This document shows positions 53,284 to 61,550 of a stretch of DNA of 64,000 bases, in pieces. The stretch comes from Myxococcus fulvus (GTDB lineage: Bacteria; Myxococcota; Myxococcia; Myxococcales; Myxococcaceae), in the NCBI RefSeq assembly GCF_900111765.1, contig NZ_FOIB01000003.1, positions 912,524 through 976,523 on the forward strand. The letters are read 5' to 3'. The first letter of the stretch is position 1; each line of letters begins with the position of its first letter. Both the position numbers and the translations under genes were made by a program. The notes beneath the pieces are model-generated. The model was not told where the DNA came from and searched no databases. It was given only the letters and a program-made list of their open reading frames with translations.

Positions 53284-53440
53284 GCCGTGACGATGCGCCC
53301 TGCCCTCCTCCAAGTCCAGCCCGGCCTGGACGAATGAGCATGAACCAGCGACTTGGCGTCATTGAGAGTCCTGGCTCCGGGCCCGATATTGGACTCCAGG
53401 CAAGCCAATGCCGTGGGGCCTCGGGCCCCGGGGAGAACAC
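53284..53440. promoter_or_regulatory. Divergent promoter region, AraC regulator and NmrA-like operon
   Basis: 157 bp between divergent starts. A GGGAGA ribosome-binding site for the rightward gene lies at its end, and the GC-rich palindromic run GGGGCCTCGGGCCCCGGGG is just before it. The likely operator for the AraC protein lies here, but no half-site could be defined by eye. Confidence 0.4.
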
Positions 53441-54310
53441 ATGCTGACCGTGATGGGAGCGACCGGGAACACCGGCAAGAAGGTGGTGGAGCTGTTGCTG
53501 GCGGCGGGCCAGGACGTGCTGGCCCTGGGCCGCTCGGAGGAGCGACTGGGGGAGCTGGCGGCGAAAGGCGCCAAGGTTCTCGCGGGGGATCCGGAGGACG
53601 CGGCGTACCTGACGCGGGCCTTCCGTGGCGCCCAGGCCGTCTACACGCTGCTCCCCACGGACCGCGAGTCCGCGAGCTACCACGAAGCCCAGCGCCGCAA
53701 GGGCGAAGCCATCGTCCAGGCGCTGCGTGACAGCGGCGTGCGACACGTCGTCGCGCTGAGCAGCCTGGGCGCGGACCTGGCCGAGGGCACGGGCCTGCTC
53801 GCCACGCTGCATGCGCAGGAGCAGCGGCTCCGGACGCTGAAGGACACGCACGTGCTGCTGCTGCGTCCGGTGTCCTTCTTCGAGAACTTCCTCGACGCGC
53901 TCCCCGTCATCGAGCACGAGGGCGTCAACGCGGACTCCGTCACGCCGGACCTCGCCCTGCCGATGATTGCGTCGCGGGACATCGCGGAGGTCGCTGCCCG
54001 AGCGCTCGTGCGACGCGACTGGACGGGCGTCGTCGTCCGCGAGCTGCTCGGTCCCCGCGACCTGAGCTACCGCGAGGCCACCCGCATCCTCGGGGACAGA
54101 CTGGGTCGCCCCGGCCTCGACTATGTGCAGCTCCCGCCGGAGGGGATGCAGCAGGCGCTCATGCAGGCCGGAATCTCCGAGACGTTCGCCGGGCTCTATG
54201 TCGAGATGACGCGCGCCTTCAACGAGGGGCGCATCCAGCCTCGCGCGGGCAGGACGCCCGACAACACGACCCCGACGCGATTCGAGGACTTCGTCGCCAC
54301 GCTCCGGTGA
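53441..54310 (+). CDS. NmrA-like/atypical SDR NAD(P)-binding protein
   Basis: A 289-residue Rossmann-fold protein. The nucleotide-binding loop is at the very N-terminus, GATGNTGKKVVELL (residues 6-19), which fixes the start at the ATG at 53441 after GGGAGA. The region DSGVRHVVALSSLGADL near residue 105 corresponds to the SDR strand-5 area. Tyr-x3-Lys is absent, as in NmrA and quinone oxidoreductase 2-type proteins. QAVYTLLPTDRESASYHEAQ and RPVSFFENFLDALPVIEHEG are typical of this family. These act as NAD(P)H-dependent quinone or azo reductases or as redox-sensing regulators. It overlaps the DUF1772 gene by 4 bp and is divergent from an AraC regulator. Confidence 0.85.
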   Translation: MLTVMGATGNTGKKVVELLLAAGQDVLALGRSEERLGELAAKGAKVLAGDPEDAAYLTRAFRGAQAVYTLLPTDRESASYHEAQRRKGEAIVQALRDSGVRHVVALSSLGADLAEGTGLLATLHAQEQRLRTLKDTHVLLLRPVSFFENFLDALPVIEHEGVNADSVTPDLALPMIASRDIAEVAARALVRRDWTGVVVRELLGPRDLSYREATRILGDRLGRPGLDYVQLPPEGMQQALMQAGISETFAGLYVEMTRAFNEGRIQPRAGRTPDNTTPTRFEDFVATLR

Positions 54311-54795
54311 ACACCATGCTCGAAACCCTGCTGCCTCTCCTGACGTGGGCGTCCCTGCTCGGCTGCGGTCTGATGGCGGGCGTGTTCTTCGCCTTCTCCA
54401 CCTTCGTGATGAAGGGCCTGGAGCGAGTGCCTCCGACGACGGGCATCACCGCGATGCAAGGCATCAACACCGCCGTGATGCCGAGCGTGTTCCTGGTGGT
54501 GTTCATGGCCACGGCCCTGCTCTGCGCGGGGCTGGTGGTGTCCTCGGTGTTCACCTGGGCCCAGCCGGCCGCGCGCCTGCGACTGCTGGGCGGCATGCTC
54601 TACCTGGTGGGCTGCTTCGGGGTGACGGCCGGGTTCAACGTCCCGCGAAACGACGCGCTGGCGAGGCTCTCCGCGCAGAGCGCGGAGGCTCCGGCGTACT
54701 GGGCGCGCTACCAGTCGGAGTGGACCGCCTGGAACCACGTGCGGACCCTGGCGTGCCTGGGGGCGCTGGTGAGCCTGGTGCTCTCGCGGGACTGA
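54307..54795 (+). CDS. DUF1772 (anthrone oxygenase-like) membrane protein
   Basis: A 162-residue membrane protein with four predicted helices and the conserved DUF1772 elements FFAFSTFVMKGLERVP near residue 28, NDALARLSA near 117 and a Trp-rich W..Y..EWTAWNHVR segment near 138. Family members include anthrone oxygenases of polyketide pathways, but most bacterial ones are uncharacterised and sit beside NmrA-like reductases. The GTG start overlaps the NmrA stop by 4 bp, so the two are translationally coupled. A joint role in handling an aromatic or quinone compound is plausible but not shown. Confidence 0.82.
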   Translation: MNTMLETLLPLLTWASLLGCGLMAGVFFAFSTFVMKGLERVPPTTGITAMQGINTAVMPSVFLVVFMATALLCAGLVVSSVFTWAQPAARLRLLGGMLYLVGCFGVTAGFNVPRNDALARLSAQSAEAPAYWARYQSEWTAWNHVRTLACLGALVSLVLSRD

Positions 54796-54799
54796 GGCG

Positions 54800-56572
54800 T
54801 CAGTCCACCTTCGCCACGCGGTTGCGGTCGCCGAGGAACTCCTCCACGCCGTGCGCGATGGCCTTGGCGACGTCCATCTGGTACGCGCCCGAGGCCAGCC
54901 GCTTCTCCTCCTCCGCGTTGGACAGGAACGCGGTCTCCACGAGGATGGCCGGCATCTTCACGCCGAGCAGCACGTAGAACAGCGCCTCCTTGTGGCCCAG
55001 GCCCTTGATGTCCGAGTACTTGCGGGACAACTCCGTCACCAGGCTGCGCTGCACCTGGTTCGCCAGCCGCGAGGACTCCTCGGTGTTCGCCTTGGTTGCC
55101 AGGTCCGCGAGGATGAACTGCAAATCACTGATGCCCTTCTCCGACGACGCGTTCTCGCGCGCGGCCAGGCGGATGGAGTAGCGGTCCGCGGACGTGTTCA
55201 GCGTGTACGTCTCGATGCCGCGCAGCTTCCGGCTGGTGGCCGCGTTGCAGTGGACGGAGATGAACAAGTCACCGCGCTCGGTGTTGGCGAACTTGGCGCG
55301 GTCCTCAAGGCGGATGAAGCGATCATCCTCACGCGTCAGCACCACCTCCAGGCCCTTCTCACGCAGCAGGTCCGCCAGCTTGAGGGAGATGGACAGGGCC
55401 ACCTCCTTCTCGCGCGTCCCTTCCTTGCCGATGGCGCCCGTGTCGTGCCCACCGTGACCGGGGTCGATGATGACGCGGCGGACCTTCAGCCCGAGCTGCT
55501 CCGCCAGCGTCAGCTCCGCGCGGCGCGACTGCTTCGCCACGGCCTTGAGGCGCGCCTGCGCGACCTCGTCGTCGACGGGACGGGTGATGGGCTTGGGGGG
55601 CTCGACCGGGCTCTTCTGCTCGGCCTTCGGGGCCTCGGCGACCTTCACGGGCTCGGGGCGGTGCTCCTGCGCACGAGGCGTCTCCGACTTCGTCGAGGCG
55701 ACCTCCACCGGCGCGGACGTCTTCACGTCCACCACGGGCGCGGGCTCGACGGGCTTCGTCGCGGTGGCGACCTTGACGGTCTCCGCCGGCTTCGACGTCT
55801 GGGACTCCTTGGATGCCAGCGCCGAGGCGACGGCGGCGTCGAGGCCGCCCTTGCTCTCACCGGACGGCTCACCGCCCACGGGGGTGGTGGGGTCGAGGCG
55901 GGGGATGATCGGGGACGGCTCGCGGGCGAGCTTCTCGATGGCGCCGACGAGCGCGGACGCGGGCTTCTCGGCCGGCGTCTCGACGTGGGCCACCGCGGTG
56001 CCCTTGTCCTCCTTCACGGGGACGGGCGCTGGAGTCGGCTTGCGCGCCGGGGGCGGCGTGACCTTGGACGCGGGGAGCGAGGCGAGCAGCGCCTTCATCT
56101 CCTTGGTCTGGTCGCCCTTGCTGTTGGCGGCGAGCATCTCGGTCAGGACGCGGCGGGCGTCCTCGGGGCGGTCCGTGCGGTGGACGTGGATGCGCGCGAG
56201 CGCCAGCGCGGCGTCATCGGCGAGCCGGTGCTTGGGGTAGTCGGTGCGCAGCTTGTCGTAGTCCGCGATGGCCGCCTTGAGGTCCTCCTCGACGAAGGAG
56301 ATGCGGCTGAGCTCCTGGAGCAGCTCGCCCGCGGTGAAGAGGGCATCCGGGGCGCGGTCGGACTTGGGGTGGGCCTTGGCCACCGCCTGGAACTTGTGCA
56401 CGACGTTGAGCCAGTGGTGGCGCAGCTTGCGCCGGGCGGCGTCGTCCTTCAGCGCGTAGTAGGCGCGCCGGGCTCCCTGGTAGGCGTCCTCCGCCTCGTT
56501 CCGCTTCGCGGCGCCCACCGTGCCCGGGACGAGCAGGAGGACGAGCAGCGCGAGCAAAAGGCGTGGGGACAT
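54800..56572 (-). CDS. N-acetylmuramoyl-L-alanine amidase (Amidase_3) with N-terminal helical repeats
   Basis: A 590-residue exported zinc amidase that cleaves the MurNAc-L-Ala bond of peptidoglycan. A signal peptide (LLLALLVLLLVPGTVGAA) is followed by a TPR-like helical domain (about 25-165). A long Pro/Lys/Val/Thr-rich linker runs to about 340. The Amidase_3 domain spans 370-585, with zinc and catalytic motifs IIDPGHGGHDTGA (His), the Glu in GTREKEVALSISLKLADLL, ISVHCNAA (His) and AILVETAFLSN (Glu). An extended autoinhibitory-type helix (ENASSEKGISDLQFILADLA) is present, as in AmiB/AmiC enzymes that need EnvC/NlpD activators. It is periplasmic with a probable role in cell separation or sporulation. 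Confidence 0.92.
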   Translation of the reverse strand: MSPRLLLALLVLLLVPGTVGAAKRNEAEDAYQGARRAYYALKDDAARRKLRHHWLNVVHKFQAVAKAHPKSDRAPDALFTAGELLQELSRISFVEEDLKAAIADYDKLRTDYPKHRLADDAALALARIHVHRTDRPEDARRVLTEMLAANSKGDQTKEMKALLASLPASKVTPPPARKPTPAPVPVKEDKGTAVAHVETPAEKPASALVGAIEKLAREPSPIIPRLDPTTPVGGEPSGESKGGLDAAVASALASKESQTSKPAETVKVATATKPVEPAPVVDVKTSAPVEVASTKSETPRAQEHRPEPVKVAEAPKAEQKSPVEPPKPITRPVDDEVAQARLKAVAKQSRRAELTLAEQLGLKVRRVIIDPGHGGHDTGAIGKEGTREKEVALSISLKLADLLREKGLEVVLTREDDRFIRLEDRAKFANTERGDLFISVHCNAATSRKLRGIETYTLNTSADRYSIRLAARENASSEKGISDLQFILADLATKANTEESSRLANQVQRSLVTELSRKYSDIKGLGHKEALFYVLLGVKMPAILVETAFLSNAEEEKRLASGAYQMDVAKAIAHGVEEFLGDRNRVAKVD

Positions 56573-56659
56573 GAAGAACCTCCGGCGGGCTGGGAGCTAC
56601 AGGCGTGTGTCACACAGCCCCACGTCACCGGCAAATTTTCGACCCCCTCCGAGGGCCCG

Positions 56660-57424
56660 TCAGCGCAGCCACCCGAGTACACCGGCGAGGTCCTGGTCGA
56701 TGACCCGCGCCCAGCCGGGCTCCCGGGGCACCACCGCCGCGAGCACCTTGGTTCCGTTGCGCACGGGCGCCCTGCCCGGCCGCACCCGCGCGCGGACCTC
56801 CATCTTCACGTCCTGACGGAAGTAGTGGGCGGGGAACACGACCTCGCCGCCCTCCTCCGGCAGGGGGCCGTCTGGAGTCAGCCACACCAGCGCGCCCAGG
56901 CGCAGGGGCTCCACCTCGGAGCGGACGAGTCGCTTCGCCTCGCGGGTGAAGAAGATGCCAGCGAGGATCAACCCCAGGAGCACGCCCCAGGGGACCAGGT
57001 TGGTGCGCAGGGCCTGCGAACGGGCGAAGCGCGCCTCGCGGGGCTGACCCGGGGCGGCGGGGTCCACCAGCAGCTTCACCGTCGCGCCCTTGCCGAGCCC
57101 CTCGGCGTCCTCGGCGTAGGTCCGGACGTTGGAGACGGAGTGCTCCACGTCCTGGAAGGTATAGAGCACCTCCAGGGTGGCCTCCGCGCCCACGCGGGCA
57201 TCCACGGGAGGAAGCCGCGTGGAGACGATGGTCCCGTCGACCTCCTCGGCGCGGGAGGTGAAGCCCTGCTCCTCGACGAAGTGGCGGCCGGCCCACAGGG
57301 CCACCGCGCCGAGCAGCGCCACGAAGGCCAGCCCGAGCACGGCGTCACGCGCGAGGCGGCCCACCGCGCCGGGGACCTGCGTCAGACGGACCTTCCGAGG
57401 TGCATGAGGGATGGCGAGCTGCAT
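56660..57424 (-). CDS. DUF3592-type membrane protein
   Basis: A 254-residue inner-membrane protein with two spans, AVLGLAFVALLGAVALWAG near residue 29 and LVPWGVLLGLILAGIFF near 150. Between them is a periplasmic beta domain (EEVDGTIVSTRLPPVDA, LEVLYTFQDVEHSVSNVRTY, GKGATVKLLVDPAAPGQPRE), the pattern of DUF3592. The cytoplasmic C-terminal 90 residues contain another beta-rich unit with EGGEVVFPAHYFRQDVKMEV. The function of the family is unknown. The intergenic triple repeat lies upstream. Confidence 0.65.
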   Translation of the reverse strand: MQLAIPHAPRKVRLTQVPGAVGRLARDAVLGLAFVALLGAVALWAGRHFVEEQGFTSRAEEVDGTIVSTRLPPVDARVGAEATLEVLYTFQDVEHSVSNVRTYAEDAEGLGKGATVKLLVDPAAPGQPREARFARSQALRTNLVPWGVLLGLILAGIFFTREAKRLVRSEVEPLRLGALVWLTPDGPLPEEGGEVVFPAHYFRQDVKMEVRARVRPGRAPVRNGTKVLAAVVPREPGWARVIDQDLAGVLGWLR

Positions 57425-57457
57425 GGCGGCACGAGCCTACACGTGATCCGCCTTGGC

Positions 57458-57710
57458 GCCAGCCGCCCGCGTACGGACACGAAGGAAGGAGCCCTGTCGA
57501 GACTCTCAGGTCACGCCCTCGATGCAGGACGGTGCGCGCTCGCGCCAGCCGCCCGCGCCCAGGCACGAGGCAAGGAGCCTTACCGAGGAGCCTGGGTCGC
57601 GGCCTTGACGCAAGACGGTGCGCTCGCGCCAGCCGCCCGCGAACAAGCACGAGGGAAGGAGTCCTGTCGAGGCGCGACCTGCGCGCCTCGATGCAGGATG
57701 GTGCGCCCGG
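57458..57710. repeat. Three tandem imperfect intergenic repeats of about 85 bp
   Basis: Units start at 57458, 57544 and 57628, each beginning GCCAGCCGCCCGCG and ending near CAGGACGGTGCGC. Internal blocks CACGA(A/G)G.AAGGAG and C(T/C)TGACG/CTCGATGCA are shared, while the middles vary. The region fills most of the 305-bp gap between the DUF3592 and DUF3616 genes and shows no credible ORF. It looks like a locally expanded intergenic element. Confidence 0.7.
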
Positions 57711-57729
57711 CGAGGCAGCGTCGACGCGG

Positions 57730-58752
57730 TCAGCCCTGCGCGGGGAGCTTCACCCAGACGCCGCGGAAGCGCTTCTTCGCCGGCTCCTTCAGCTTCTTGC
57801 ACGCGGTGCCATCGACGGGGACGGTGCCGTCATCGCTGAGCAGGAGGATCTCCTCCGCGTCCTCGGGCGTGAAGAACGCCTCCGGGTTGAAGCCCGCGAG
57901 GTCGACGTCGCTCGCGAGCACGGGCGCATCATCTCCGCCCGACCAGGTGAACAAGCGCGAAGTGCCCGAGCCATCCGTGCCGCCGCTGATGATGAGGTAT
58001 CGGCCGTGCCACCAGGACAGCGAGCGGATGCCCATGCCGCCCAGGTCCACGAGGCGGGGCTCGCCCACCTGCGCGGATTTCCCTTCGAGGACCATCTGCA
58101 CGGGGTTGAGCACGGGGACGAGGAGCGCCTTGCCCTGCGGCACCGGGCTGCGGAAGCCAACGTAGATGGATGCGCCATCCGCCATCGCCGTCATGCCCTC
58201 GATGTTGAGCCCCCCCTCGGCCTTGGGCGCGAGCGGCTCCGCCTCCGCGAGCCGGAGGCCCGACAACTGCGGCGCCGCGAGCAGGTCATCGAGGAGCTGG
58301 GTGTAGGGCCGGCCCACGAGCTGGGGCTTGCCGTCGACCTCCTCGGTCGCGAAGAAGCGAAGCCGGCTGGGCGCCTTCTTGCCGGAGCTGTTGCGCCCGT
58401 GGGACGTGAGCCAGAACGAGTAGGTGCCCAGCCCCGTCGCCGCCTCGATATCCGCTTCGGGGGGCTTCTTCTTGTGGGCGGGGAGCTCCAGGTCCGGCGA
58501 CAGGTCCACGCTCTGTACGGGAGCACCGCCGCGTCGCGCGTCGTAGACACGGAGGATGTTGTCCTCGTCATCGCCCACGACGAACAGCGAGCCCCCGAGG
58601 GCCACGGCCCCGGAGGCATCACACATGCCCTCGAACACGAGGACATCCCGTCCCGAACCACCCGCGGCCGGAGCACTCTCGGGCGTCGAGGACACACCAC
58701 GGGCCGCACAGCCCGTCACGCAGATTCCCAGGATGATGGAGGCCAGCCTCAT
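57730..58752 (-). CDS. DUF3616-like lipoprotein
   Basis: A 340-residue predicted lipoprotein (SIILGICVTGCAA, Cys at residue 14) with a GGGGG tract before the ATG at 58752. The mature domain is a beta-propeller-like fold of the DUF3616 type, with VFEGMCDASGAVALGGSLFV, VGDDEDNILRVYDARRG, IEGMTAMADGASIYVGFRSP and EAFFTPEDAEEILLLSDDGT. Family members are secreted or periplasmic and uncharacterised; the conserved acidic residues suggest sugar or calcium binding. The C-terminus is a short basic tail. It is leftward, downstream of the divergent region shared with the 606-residue protein. Confidence 0.78.
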   Translation of the reverse strand: MRLASIILGICVTGCAARGVSSTPESAPAAGGSGRDVLVFEGMCDASGAVALGGSLFVVGDDEDNILRVYDARRGGAPVQSVDLSPDLELPAHKKKPPEADIEAATGLGTYSFWLTSHGRNSSGKKAPSRLRFFATEEVDGKPQLVGRPYTQLLDDLLAAPQLSGLRLAEAEPLAPKAEGGLNIEGMTAMADGASIYVGFRSPVPQGKALLVPVLNPVQMVLEGKSAQVGEPRLVDLGGMGIRSLSWWHGRYLIISGGTDGSGTSRLFTWSGGDDAPVLASDVDLAGFNPEAFFTPEDAEEILLLSDDGTVPVDGTACKKLKEPAKKRFRGVWVKLPAQG

Positions 58753-59012
58753 AGACCCCCAGATCTCGTCACGAGCCGGCTGTGCGGGAAGCCCCCGTGG
58801 CGTGAGTGTGGGCTGAGTGACAGTTCGCTGCGCCACCGCGAGAGAGCGTCGCCGCGTGACGCATCTGCGTCTTCCAGGAACGCACGGCGCGCCCGGAGTC
58901 CTCTCCGGACCACGCGCCCTGGACCGGTACGTCCCTTGCTCAACGGTGAGGCCATGGTCCCGTGGAGGCGGTCTGAGGGGCCCCACCCTTTCGCGTGGCG
59001 TGAGTCCCTCCC

Positions 59013-60833
59013 ATGAAGATCACCTTCGACGGCATCGAGTACGAGACCGACGACACCTCCCAGAAGGACGCCCTCGCGCTCGCCATCGACACCTGCGTGG
59101 CGGCCTGGAAGCTCGACCAGGCCATCATCGCGCTGCGCTTCAAGTCCTTCGGCAACGAGACCGTCACGGGGACGGTCATCGCGTACATGGAGAAGCGGCG
59201 CAGACAACTGGAGACGCCGCAGGTGACCTTCACCCAGGGCTTCGTCTTCCGGGATGATCGGAAGAAGTGCACGGTGTGCACGGCGCCGTTGGAGCTGGAG
59301 ACGTACGGGACGGGGAGCGACTGGTTCAGCAGCTCGGACTTCAACCAGTTCATCTGCGGCCCCTGCGCGATGAAGCAGTCCTCCAACATCAAGGCCTGCT
59401 CGAAGACGGGCTGCGGCCGGCTGTTCTGGGCCTGCACCTCCCAGACGACCTGCGCGGACTGTTACGCGCGGAGCCACTACGAGGGACTGGCGCGCGACCA
59501 GGCCATCACCATGAGTCAGGTCACGCTGGACGTGCCCCAGTACCACGGAGGCGTCCACGCGGAGATCCTCTTCCGCAACTTCATCAAGGCCCAGACGAAC
59601 CTCGACTCGATCTGCGTGAGCCGGAACAACGGCATCGACCTGGTCTTCATCACGAACGGCGACGCCGAGTACGACTCGCTGAGGAACTGCATGGTCGGGC
59701 CCTCGACCGTCCCTGTCAGCACCTCGCGCTTCCCATCCCGCACCCGAACCCAGCGGTTCGTGCCCCAGCGTGGTCGCGTCATCCACTGCATCGAGGTGAA
59801 GGTGAACGACGCGCAGTGCTCCAAGGCCCAGAAGAACGCCGAGAAGTTCGTCAATGACCGCATCAAGCGGGCGCTGAAGGGAGAGTACGGCGACGACGCG
59901 CTCGCGGGCGCGGGCACGGTCGAGGCGGCGATGAACAAGGGCGCCGAGTTCGAGCTGCACCTCATCCGCGTGTCGATGCCTCGCTTCGGGACCACCGAGT
60001 ACACCCAGGGGGCGCCCATCACCGCGGTCCGCTACCCCTGGGGCGAGACGGGTGGAACCGGGGGCATCCAGATGACGCTCCTGGCCCAGTGCAACAGCAT
60101 CACGTACATGGACAGCGCCTGGATTGGAGACACCGGGGAGCGCATCGCGACGCAGTTCCTGGCGCAGCTCGGATTCGACATCCGAGGGCCGGTGCAGAAC
60201 AACACCGGCAACGGCGTGGACATCACCGCGAAGCTCAAGCACACGCCCACGAGCCCCCGCTGGGCCTTCTTCGAGGTGAAGGCGAGCACGGCGAAGTTCC
60301 AGACGTCGCTGGAGCACGCGGAGGAGGAGCAGTGGATGTTCGTGATGGACCGCTGCTCCAAGGCGCTCATGCACATCGACAAGTACAAGGGCCTGGGGGC
60401 GTACCAGGGCAGTTCGGTCCATCCCACGGTGCGAACCGTCAATGACTTGTTCTGGGACTTCCAGTCACCGGAGCACTGGGAGACGAGGGCGCTGTACTTC
60501 CGCGTGGCGGTGCGCCTGCCCGACCCGGGCCAGAACGACGCGCCCCAGGTGAAGCTGCTGTTGTGGGCCAGCCCGCGCAGCCAGGGAACGAAGGCGCTGG
60601 TGAAGGACCCCATCCCCCAGCCGCTGTTCATCGGCTACGGCGGGTCGTCGTTCCCCACGCCGACCAGCAGCGTGGGGAAGGTGTCGATGCAGACGTTCGC
60701 ACCCCACCCGTTCGGCGGGCGCTACGACAACGTGCACTCTTGCTTCGTCATGGGCTGTGATTGCTCGCAGTTCGTGCCCACCCTGCTCTTCCCGAAGACG
60801 TGCAAGACGTGCCTGCACGACCACGGGAGCTGA
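59013..60833 (+). CDS. Unrecognised 606-residue protein with Cys-rich modules and two PD-(D/E)XK-like signatures
   Basis: A 606-residue protein with no signal peptide. Residues 86-150 carry paired cysteines (C86/C89, C115/C118, C129, C134, C141, C147/C150) that fit one or two zinc ribbons. Two later regions each show the PD-(D/E)XK nuclease layout: E184 (HAEILFRNF), D209 (NNGIDLVFI) and E261-x-K263 (HCIEVKVN); then E376 (TGERIATQFL), D403 (GNGVDITAKL) and E421-x-K423 (FFEVKAST). The C-terminus has more Cys/His (C577, C582, C584, C597, C600, H602, H604), possibly a further zinc site. I know no family with this order. A DNA- or RNA-cleaving enzyme, perhaps a defence nuclease or toxin, is inferred. 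The ATG lacks a clear ribosome-binding site. Confidence 0.7.
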   Translation: MKITFDGIEYETDDTSQKDALALAIDTCVAAWKLDQAIIALRFKSFGNETVTGTVIAYMEKRRRQLETPQVTFTQGFVFRDDRKKCTVCTAPLELETYGTGSDWFSSSDFNQFICGPCAMKQSSNIKACSKTGCGRLFWACTSQTTCADCYARSHYEGLARDQAITMSQVTLDVPQYHGGVHAEILFRNFIKAQTNLDSICVSRNNGIDLVFITNGDAEYDSLRNCMVGPSTVPVSTSRFPSRTRTQRFVPQRGRVIHCIEVKVNDAQCSKAQKNAEKFVNDRIKRALKGEYGDDALAGAGTVEAAMNKGAEFELHLIRVSMPRFGTTEYTQGAPITAVRYPWGETGGTGGIQMTLLAQCNSITYMDSAWIGDTGERIATQFLAQLGFDIRGPVQNNTGNGVDITAKLKHTPTSPRWAFFEVKASTAKFQTSLEHAEEEQWMFVMDRCSKALMHIDKYKGLGAYQGSSVHPTVRTVNDLFWDFQSPEHWETRALYFRVAVRLPDPGQNDAPQVKLLLWASPRSQGTKALVKDPIPQPLFIGYGGSSFPTPTSSVGKVSMQTFAPHPFGGRYDNVHSCFVMGCDCSQFVPTLLFPKTCKTCLHDHGS

Positions 60834-60841
60834 GCGCGCGG

Positions 60842-60866
60842 TGAGCCCGAAGACTGTCCGGGCTCA
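60842..60866. terminator. Bidirectional hairpin between convergent genes
   Basis: TGAGCCCG at 60842-60849 pairs with CGGGCTCA at 60859-60866 around a nine-base loop. It lies 8 bp after the 606-residue protein gene and includes the stop codon of the leftward CAP gene, so it could serve both directions. There is no U-tract. Confidence 0.5.
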
Positions 60867-61442
60867 AGGCCGGCCGAAGTCCTGAACCCAATAATTGTAC
60901 GTGCTGCCCGGCACGATGGCGTTACCGACGCCCACGTGAGTGTGCGCCGGACTCATGATGTTGTTGCAGTCGCGAGGATTGGCCATCCATGCACTCACCA
61001 CCGCCTCCGCGGAGATGTATCCGGCGGCGATGTTCTCCTCCATGTAGGACAGCGGGGTGTAGCCCCTGCTCGTCACCCGACGCAAAGGCGTCTGGCCATC
61101 CAGACTGATGTAGCCAAGGTAGCCGTTCGTGGCCATGTCCTGGGCGTGCGCGCGTGCGGCGCAGACCAGCGTCCCGTTCATGGAGAGCGGGGGCACCGGT
61201 ACCTTCGCCACCCCACCGCAGGAGGCCCCTGCGGCGCGTTGCTGGTTGATGAGCGAAAGCACGGAGCTTTCCTGCGGCGACGGGAAGCAGCCGACGGTCG
61301 AGCGGCCCTCGACCGTCTGCAAATCATCCGTGGGCAGGCGGCTTGTTTCGCTCGTGGGCGTGGTCGTCTGTCCCGCGTCACAGCCCCCCATCAGGGAAGC
61401 GCAAAGAAGCAAGGAGGGAAGCGAGAATGGGGAGGACGTCAT
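60864..61442 (-). CDS. CAP/SCP-domain lipoprotein
   Basis: A 192-residue predicted lipoprotein (LLLCASLMGGCDAG, Cys near residue 21). After a Thr/Ser-rich linker comes a CAP (cysteine-rich secretory protein/antigen 5/PR-1) domain: SVLSLINQQRAAGASCGGVA, LVCAARAHAQDMATNGYLG, SYMEENIAAGYISAEAVVSAW and WMANPRDCNNIMSPAHTHVG. The usual His of the first cavity motif is in RAHAQDM, Glu in MEENIA and the second His in HTHVGVG, so the CAP cavity is conserved. Bacterial CAP proteins are secreted, bind lipids or metals, and have no agreed function. It is convergent with the 606-residue protein gene. Confidence 0.87.
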   Translation of the reverse strand: MTSSPFSLPSLLLCASLMGGCDAGQTTTPTSETSRLPTDDLQTVEGRSTVGCFPSPQESSVLSLINQQRAAGASCGGVAKVPVPPLSMNGTLVCAARAHAQDMATNGYLGYISLDGQTPLRRVTSRGYTPLSYMEENIAAGYISAEAVVSAWMANPRDCNNIMSPAHTHVGVGNAIVPGSTYNYWVQDFGRP

Positions 61443-61550
61443 GGCGAGGACCTCTTGGGCAAAAAGCGGATTAGTCCTTTATTGCACCTTTTGATGCTTC
61501 GCGGGGAAGGGCCCTCCACATCTCGGGCACCCGGAACACAGGTGTGTACT

